This document shows positions 56,947 through 64,000 of a DNA stretch of 64,000 bases, one piece after another (positions within the stretch are counted from its first letter, which is position 1; each line of letters starts with the position of its first letter). This DNA is from Neurospora crassa OR74A (taxonomy: Eukaryota; Ascomycota; Sordariomycetes; Sordariales; Sordariaceae): the NCBI RefSeq assembly GCF_000182925.2, contig NC_026505.1, positions 5,208,001-5,272,000 on the forward strand, in the 5' to 3' direction. Made by a program: the position numbers and the translations under genes. Under the pieces are notes generated by a model that saw nothing but the letters and a program-made list of their open reading frames with translations, was not told the origin of the DNA and did not search any database.

Positions 56947-59900
56947 TTACCAAGTAAACAACATCAACGCCGGATTCAACAACACCGGCAGCGCAAAGTG
57001 CGTAACCGCCATGCTCGCCAACGGATAAACACTATACAGCTTCTGGATCTTCCACGGATGTGGGAAGAAGAACCATCCCGCGACAATCAGGCCCGTCATC
57101 AAGAAACAGTACAAGAATGTGAACTTGAACCGCTTCAGGATGCGAATGATCTCCTGCCCGAAATGGACTTCTTCGATTTCTTTGGCGGTGGCGCCCCATA
57201 CCATGTCGATCTCGAAGAAGTGACACAAGATGGCTTGCGAGATGTGGATGGAGAGGCCGCCGAGGAAGATGGTGAACATGGGGATCCATTTCAGGTTGTC
57301 GATGACTGTAGGTGGCGGTTAGTCGCTGTGTTAAAAGGAAGAGAGGGGAGGGGGGAATAGAAAAACTTACAGCCGGTAAAGAAACCCTGCTTATTCGTGC
57401 GGTACCGAAGGATGGCGAGCGCACAGTTGCCAAGAGCGGTGAACACCACAATGATGGCGCAGTAAATGGCGAACGAATCGAGGTAGTACTTATCGTAGAA
57501 TCCTTCGTACCAACCAGTCAGGAAATAGTTGATCAGCGACAAGCCCCATGCCGCTCCGATGGCATAGTACGTCCCGATGTATGCGCAGATAGTCAACTTC
57601 TTGGGCAGAGCAATACCGGAGCCGAGGAACTTGCGGAACAGCGGAGTGAACGGACCACGGACGATCCAGAAACGGAGGGGGTGGAACAACAGCTCGTTAC
57701 ATCCGTAGGCGTACTTCTCCCAGCGGGCGAGCTCGTCGTAAACAGTCAAGCTGACGCCTTCCTTGAAGCCTTCGCCGGTGTAGGAGGCGTACCGAAGAGA
57801 GTAGCCAGCGCACTGGAGACGCAAAGCCATATCGAAGTCCTCGGACACGTGTGACTCGGACCAGTATTTCTCGTAGCCATCCTCCTCGTAGCTGGCGGCA
57901 TCTTGGAGGGCTTGCCAGCGGAGCATGGCGTTGTGGCCGACAAAGGGGCAGGCGTCACCGCAGGCGACAGCGAAGGTAATGGCTGTGTAGATCAGGTTGG
58001 TAAACCAGGTGACACTGCAAAGAAAAATGGTCAGCTATCAATTCGCGATGGAACGGAACGAATTGAAGGTGTAGAAATTGACTTGCCCTTTCTCAAAGAA
58101 TGAATCGGAAACGTTCATGACCCCAGAGGCGAACTGAAGGATAGCCACTTCAGGGCTCTGCTCCATCTCACTAACAGCATCCAACAAACAGTCAGACGGA
58201 ACACGAGTATCCGAGTCAATCAACAGAATGTAGTCGCCAACACGAATATTGCCTTCAGCCCAAGTTCGGCCTTCGTCCTCGCGAAGAACCTCGTTCAAGC
58301 ACTGTTGATAGGCGGCCGTTTCGTAATCGTTTGTCCAGTTACCGATACGATTGATCTTGGTCAGCTTTTCCTCGACACGGTTGCTAGTGTGGAGGGCATA
58401 GTTCATGTTGCTGGCCTTCTTGAACTTGCCACGACGAAGGAACACGGTCTCGCCAGCCTCAAGATTCGGCTTGGGGTTGTGTGGCGGGCGTGCCACCCAG
58501 CCGATGTTGTGTTCGTCGTAGAAGTCACGGCGTGCTCGGGCTTCTTCCTCGCTGACGAGCTGCATACCGTCGTCATTGACAAAGATGTTGGCGGTACCGC
58601 CTTGCATCTCGTAGGTGCTGATGGCTTGTTTGACGGAGACTACCGTGGGCTTGATGACAGCCGCGAGGCCTTCTTTGTATACGGGCATCTGGAAGGTGAC
58701 ATGGGGCAGCGTGTGTTGGTGACGGTCAAGCCTTTGGGGTGGCTTCCCGCTGTAGTATTTGCTGTTATTCTCGACAGAGCTGATGGGGCCAAAGATTTGG
58801 AACAGATTGCCAGCGAGGGTTTGAAAGAAGAACTTTGATACCAGCTGTTAGCATCTAGTTTGATGGCTGCATGGATAGAAGGGCGAAAAGGTGTGTATCA
58901 CGATCACACCACAAATGCTGGATAATACGTACCAAGCTCACAAAGAACTGAATAGGCGAGACCGCCAACAAGGCGAATCGGATATAGCTTTTGTCCACTG
59001 ACGCTTCGTACGCAAGCGCCCTCCATCCGAGACCGAGACAAGCAACACACAGCGCCATGGTCAGAGCTACGATGCAAGCACTTTCCAATCTGACCGGGCG
59101 GTGCTCCTTCGCCTGCTCCAACGAATTTCCGTCGACTTCTTCAATCTGTGTTGTTGCATTTCCTTTCTCATCAGCATCGTCATCATCTGCGTCGTTGTTG
59201 GTGCCCCAAATGGACTCGATGAGCTTCTTCTCGAGGTTTTCGGCCCAAGAGAGAATCTTCTCGGGCTCGTCGGCCCACACTACCAGGATTTTGGCGTCCT
59301 CGATGAAAGCAGCAAACTGATGGAGTTGGCCCTTGGGTAGATCCGACATGGTGCGCAGAATCTGAACGCGCAACCCGTCGGGCAACGGTACAAAGTTGAT
59401 ATCACTCCTCCTGCTAATGCCGTTCAGGATTGTGCGAACGACGTGTGTGTTGATTGTCATGGCACATCGGACATTCATCTGTGTGATCATGGCGTAGAGT
59501 GAATCGGGGATAGCCGCCATTTGCGGTGGGCAGCAGGTGAAGTTACCCCGAGACTTCTTCAACACGACGCCTTCGTATGGATCAAAGCCCGTGCTGTACT
59601 GTTTTCGGCACATTTGCTCGAAAAGCGAGTTGACCATCATGTCGCTTCTGATCTCGGTCATCGCATCGAGATCGCCGTTTCGGGCATCTCCAGCCGGAAA
59701 AATAGTAGAATGACGGAATGAATAGGTCGAACCGGTAGCAGAAGCTGTCAACTGCACAATCTGTTTTCGTGGGCCCTGGTGTGCCGCACCTGGTACCGTG
59801 AGTGTATTTCCAGGCATTGGAGACGGGGTAATCGAGCGAGGTGTAACAGCACTGCCATCGTATGTTGCAGGACTTGATGGTAACCCTGTTGATTTCTGCC

Positions 59901-60024
59901 CAGAGAGTTTCTCGCGTTGCTGCTCGGGGAACTTGTTGTCTTCGCCACTCTTACGAGTCGCTCGTCCATCGTCCCGCTCGTCCGCCGTCGAGGAGGGCGT
60001 GAAGTATGATCGGAAGGCCTTCAT
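56947..60024 (-). CDS. GT2 polysaccharide synthase, Tft1-like (mixed-linkage glucan synthase candidate), 946 aa
   Basis: Four reverse-strand exons, 58933-60024, 58087-58832, 57371-58014 and 56947-57305, encode 946 residues. Introns 1 and 3 are GT-AG. Intron 2 must use a GC donor (GCAAGT) to keep SDSFFEKG joined to VTWFTNL. The first ~310 residues are a Ser/Pro-rich cytosolic region plus a domain with FDPYEGVVLKKSRGNF. Membrane helices lie near 318-340 (CIVALTMALCVACLGLGW) and 348-378. The GT2 core follows: FQMPVYKEG, VNDDGMQL (~454), LIDSDTRVPSD (~570) and HVSEDFDMALR (~671). Instead of the usual Q-x-x-R-W it has ARWEKYAYGCNELLFHPL (~713), as I recall for the fungal Tft1 group. Several C-terminal helices follow. 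It likely polymerises a beta-glucan across the plasma membrane. It is distinct from chitin synthases; the product is inferred. Confidence 0.92.
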
Positions 60025-63000
60025 TGTCGTATCAGATTCATCCGTTTAATAGCTGAAAGGAAACGATTGAGCCCGGCGACCTGACCGAAAGGCCAACGCA
60101 GATACCAAAATATGCTCAGTCAAGGGGGGAGAGGGTTGTTCTGATCTGTGTGAGGTAAACACTGCAGTGTTTAATCGTGAAAAGGGGGATATGTATGACG
60201 CTAGTGAACAACCGCAATAAGCTTGATCGTGAAAGTGGCAGATCCCAAGACACACGACGAACAACCAGAGTTATTCCTCTTCGTAAATGATAGAAAACTG
60301 TGATGGATAAATCCCTGACAATCTGCGCCGTCGCTTCAAATGCCGCCGCCTTTGTTTTACCAAGCAGCTGAGGTGGTGATGCGTGGCACCGCACTCCTCG
60401 ATCTCGACCGCGACCGCCACAGTATTCCTCGACCTTCACTTTCATCACATTTGTGCGTTTTCCCCCTGCAACTGGGTGATAAGCGATTTAGCCAGGCCGC
60501 GTCTTACACAAGAAGATCTCACGTTAGGATACAGCTGAGGTCGCAAAGAGTGACACGCAGAAAGTCCGTACTTCTGATACCTAGAGTTCATGGTATGCAA
60601 TGTCACGCTTTGCGACGTATTCAGCCGTGTCTTCTTACACCATTCGTCCATATATCAAAACGGGCAGGTGAACGACATGATAACGGTGACAAGATAACGA
60701 AACGACTTACTGAGACGTCTACCATCGCTCTAACATACAAGCCCGACTGTTAGGCCTCAAGGTGTACCCGTACTACTCGACGTCCGAGCCAACCGAGGTC
60801 ACAATGAACTGTGTCAGGAAATAGAACATAATGTGATCCACGCTTCGCATCCCATATGTCTTGGAGATCTCCTAGGTTTGTGCCATCTCTGCATTCTGAT
60901 TCGACGGTTCGGCATTCTGCAAGTGAACAATTGCTCAATGAGCGGAAAGAAAGTTGTTGAGTCCAGGGGTAAGCAGTCGATAGTAGATTAGCCTGAGTAT
61001 CTTGAATGGTGTAGCACGGCCTGCATAACAACACCTCGTCTGTTGTGTAACATATAGAACCTGTTCGGCCTAGCATTGATGGATGTGGCTTAAAGACGGC
61101 TGGCCATCTAATTGTCTGCAATGAAGTCGGAGTAACTCGCACAGCAGTAGCGGGTGCCTGGGCTCTGTACGGTACATTAGTCAATGCTATGTTGCCGCCA
61201 ACCACAATGATGAATCCTTCAAGACGACATATCACAGCTGATGAAGTGGGCGGTGAAATCCTAACATGTCGTTCTATGAAAGCTGTAGTGTAAAAGGTCG
61301 TTATCCCCAGCCTCGGACTGGCCGGCGTAGATCATCCATTTAAGGTTTAGATCCCAGAACCCCCGTAACTCGAGGCCAGCCAGCCGCCGTGAGTTTCTCC
61401 TTCCAAACGTGGTTGCGGTTGCACGGCCCGTTCCCACCGTGAAACCACGGCCATGGGGGTTGTTGTAATGTTCTTGATTGCCCCCTCAATGGATACGAGC
61501 TTGGCAATTGAACACCTTCAAGGTGCCTTGGACTCCCAAGACGCCCTCGAATCCTCAATCACGAGGGCTGATTTGCCTCCATGTAGATCATCGGGAAGAG
61601 AAATTGGCTCTTGGTGAGATGAGATATCCGACAGAGAAGCGGCGCACGCCACGAAGCAAGCCTTCGGGAGACGTAAAGAATAAGGTGAGCTGGAAAGCCT
61701 CGACTGGCTGATGTTGTCTGAAGAGGGGTCTCTTTTTTTTGATAAGAATCAATAGTGAAAGGTCGATTGACACCGTGGCACGCAGCCAGGGCCTTCAGCT
61801 CGCTGCGGTCGAGCGAATCTGGGTATTGACCACCCAGCTGGCGCCAATATTCACTATTTCTCCACGAAAAGCGTAGCGCCATGTAGGTGCAATGCATACT
61901 AGGCAGTGTCACTTTTGGGGTTGAAAGTAACGGTGGGGGAAACCGGGGTGCCCCGTAAGGTTATACCGTTTCTGCTGACATTAGACGTTAGCCAGCCATT
62001 CCATCTCCAGCAACATTGAAGGTTATCGTTCCAAACCTTTTTCACTGATATTTCATGATAAGCTGGCCGTATCAGGCCGCAAAATGGCCATATTGGTGCC
62101 TGCGGCTGACCGTGAATGTAGAGTGATGCAGGCGCAAGATTGACTGACGCCTCTGGCCACGCAGCGCTTTTTCGTGAAGACCCCCACGGGCGGCAAGCAA
62201 AGGGAGGGGCATAAACATTGGTGATAGGTAGAGCTTTTGGGCATATTCGCTCGTAGAATCATACCGAGTCCTGGTAATGGCATTTAATGTTGAGGATTGG
62301 GGGTGGTTCCCGTAAGCAGCCGTCAGTCTTCAATCTTCATTGAAGATATCCTGATGCGAGGAAATTGACAGTGTCAAACAATCCCTATCGTTGCTTGGGT
62401 AAGGGGTCCAGAATTGAGAGGCGGTCCAGCCAAGCCACCTGGGCGGGTAAGCCTGACTGCCCTGTCTAGATTAAATGCATTCCGACCAATCCAACGCGTC
62501 AAGGTATCGGAAGGAGATATGCGGGTGGGTGTGGTTCGGAACTGGATTCGTGACAATGAAACGATAGGTCGTAGCGGGCGTGATGGGGCTGTTTGTGGTC
62601 TCAGGGAAGCTCGTTCCTATTTTCGAGACCGGTCTCGCGGGACGGAAGAACGAAATCGAAGCTGTCTTAAAGACCAAGGGCCGCTCGACGAATCTGTGGT
62701 ACTGACGAAAATCTCCTTCAATCCCCAACCTCACAACTTGAAGCAGGCAATGCCCCAAGCAATGGAGAGAGCCTAGAGAACAGTGGCTGATTGAGTGTCT
62801 CAGCGCCACGCGCATGGTCCCGAAAGGTTTGCCGCTGGCCAGATACGTGGTCGAACACAGCACAGCATCTCGCCAACATGAGGCGCTTTGGGTGCCGGCG
62901 TTAGCTCGCTCTTGACCTTGCGCTGTGTTCGTACATCAAATACGGCGATACGGGGCCACAGTGGCACAGATAGTGTGCCGAGCCGGCACTTGTACGTTGG

Positions 63001-64000
63001 ACGACATAGGTATCGCCAAGACGATAGATAGGCAACTTTGATATGCCGAAGCCGTAGTCAAGGCTGTTCTCCCTCCGGCTTCCGAGACTCCGGGGTGATT
63101 AACGGATCGGCGTTGAGCCTCAGCACTAGTCGGTTCCGAACATCAAGGGGCAGTGTCATGCTGGCGGCACCCAATGTCTTGGTACAGGACTCAACGTTGG
63201 CTCGCCGACTCGAGCATGTTACGGCGCCGACTGGGTTGAGCTCAAGAGTTCATTGCTTGGAGGAAAAGACGTTAAGAATTGCGCGTCATGATCGAGCTTG
63301 AGCGAAGTTGTCACAAAGGAAGTATGCCATCGCAAAGGCACATCGAGCAAACCACGAAAAGCTGGAGGAGGTTGAGTTGATTAGTTGCTTCTCAAATTCC
63401 GTGTGCGGTGTAATGTTCTTGCGAAAAAGAGAGCCCAGGGGGATCACCCATTGCTAGCCGAATGGAACTGACGTTGGTGCAAGGGGAAGAAAATGCAAAA
63501 GGTCACATGTTCCCGTCATTGCCTTCAACGCGGTGAAGAATGGGAAGGCACGGGCAGCTAAATCAGAGACACGAGAAAAGAAGCTCTGGATGCCCCCACC
63601 TTCCAGAAGCGTGGATGAAGTTATGAACTGATCTCTAACATTATCCCCTGCAAGACCGCCCGGCTCAAGCCCGGTTTAGTGCCCTGGTTAGAGGTTTCAG
63701 TGGTAACAGTGTGGAGCCATCGTGCTGTCAATGCACTCCCACTGGCAGCCTGGAACACGCTTTAATTGGACAGCGGCTTACAAGATCGCGGAGCACAAGG
63801 AAAGCGGTCTTGTTCCATTCCTTCCATGAATCGTCATCCTCCATCACAACGTCGGTCCAAGCTGGCGTCGAAGAAAACAAAAGCATTTCTTCCGTCTCTT
63901 CTTTGTGTGATTTGCTATGGTCAACTTGGCTTCTTCAATGTTCTAATAATACTCACTTTCATCATTGCTTTTCCTTTATCCATCTAGTTTTGTCTTGGTG
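60025..64000. other. Upstream of GT2 gene and gene-poor window end
   Basis: The first several hundred bases are the leader and promoter of the glycosyltransferase gene. Beyond that no defensible gene is seen. A 161-codon reverse frame at 60750-61235 and coding-like forward pieces around 62600-62890 (for example GLPLARYVVEHSTASRQHEA) are interrupted and have no recognisable domain; they may be relics. Composition is normal, without RIP-like AT enrichment. Confidence 0.4.

Noticed and set aside
60750-61235. 161-codon reverse frame starting MICRLEGFIIVVGG
   Set aside because: No family recognised and no splice partners; could be chance or a relic.

Overview
The window reads as nuclear DNA of a filamentous ascomycete, most likely a Sordariomycete close to Neurospora. 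The evidence is short introns of about 55-170 bp with GTRNGT donors and CTRAC-like branch sites, good fungal start contexts, and a 9.7-kb AT-rich block whose two LTR copies differ by transitions in both directions, as repeat-induced point mutation (RIP) leaves them. The species is an inference.

Layout. 1-567 (-) is a WW-like domain gene cut by the window edge. 1849-2762 (+) is a spliced unknown gene. 6045-6856 (-) is a Yap-like bZIP regulator. About 9.85-10.88 kb (+) holds broken coding fragments. 10909-12645 (-) is a mitochondrial TPR membrane protein of MGR3 type, divergent from 13525-14149 (+), a Dap1/MAPR cytochrome-b5-like protein. 16133-16405 (-) is a small Cys/His protein and 17322-17949 (-) a tentative two-exon gene. 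19511-29228 is a nest of dead mobile elements: a TA-flanked terminal-inverted-repeat element split by an 8.6-kb Ty3/gypsy retrotransposon with 320-bp LTRs and an ATTAA target duplication. 30499-32480 (-) is amidophosphoribosyltransferase, and 34248-34319 (-) is tRNA-Arg(CCG). 36885-38109 (+) is an RTA1 membrane protein, 39854-42408 (+) a DUF3405 protein, 46110-48644 (+) neutral trehalase, and 52169-54616 (+) an unknown protein with two NLS-like blocks flanking a Ser/His/Pro/Ala/Thr tandem repeat. 56947-60024 (-) is a large GT2 polysaccharide synthase of Tft1-like type. 60.0-64 kb has no gene I can defend.

The genes form no operon or obvious cluster. They are independent housekeeping, stress, cell-surface and regulatory genes separated by long intergenic stretches. 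The distinctive parts are the nested RIP-mutated elements, the repeat-tailed protein, a GC-AG intron in the glycosyltransferase, and very long pure homopolymers and a GGTA microsatellite. I found no gene cluster that looks like a new defence, secretion or biosynthetic system.
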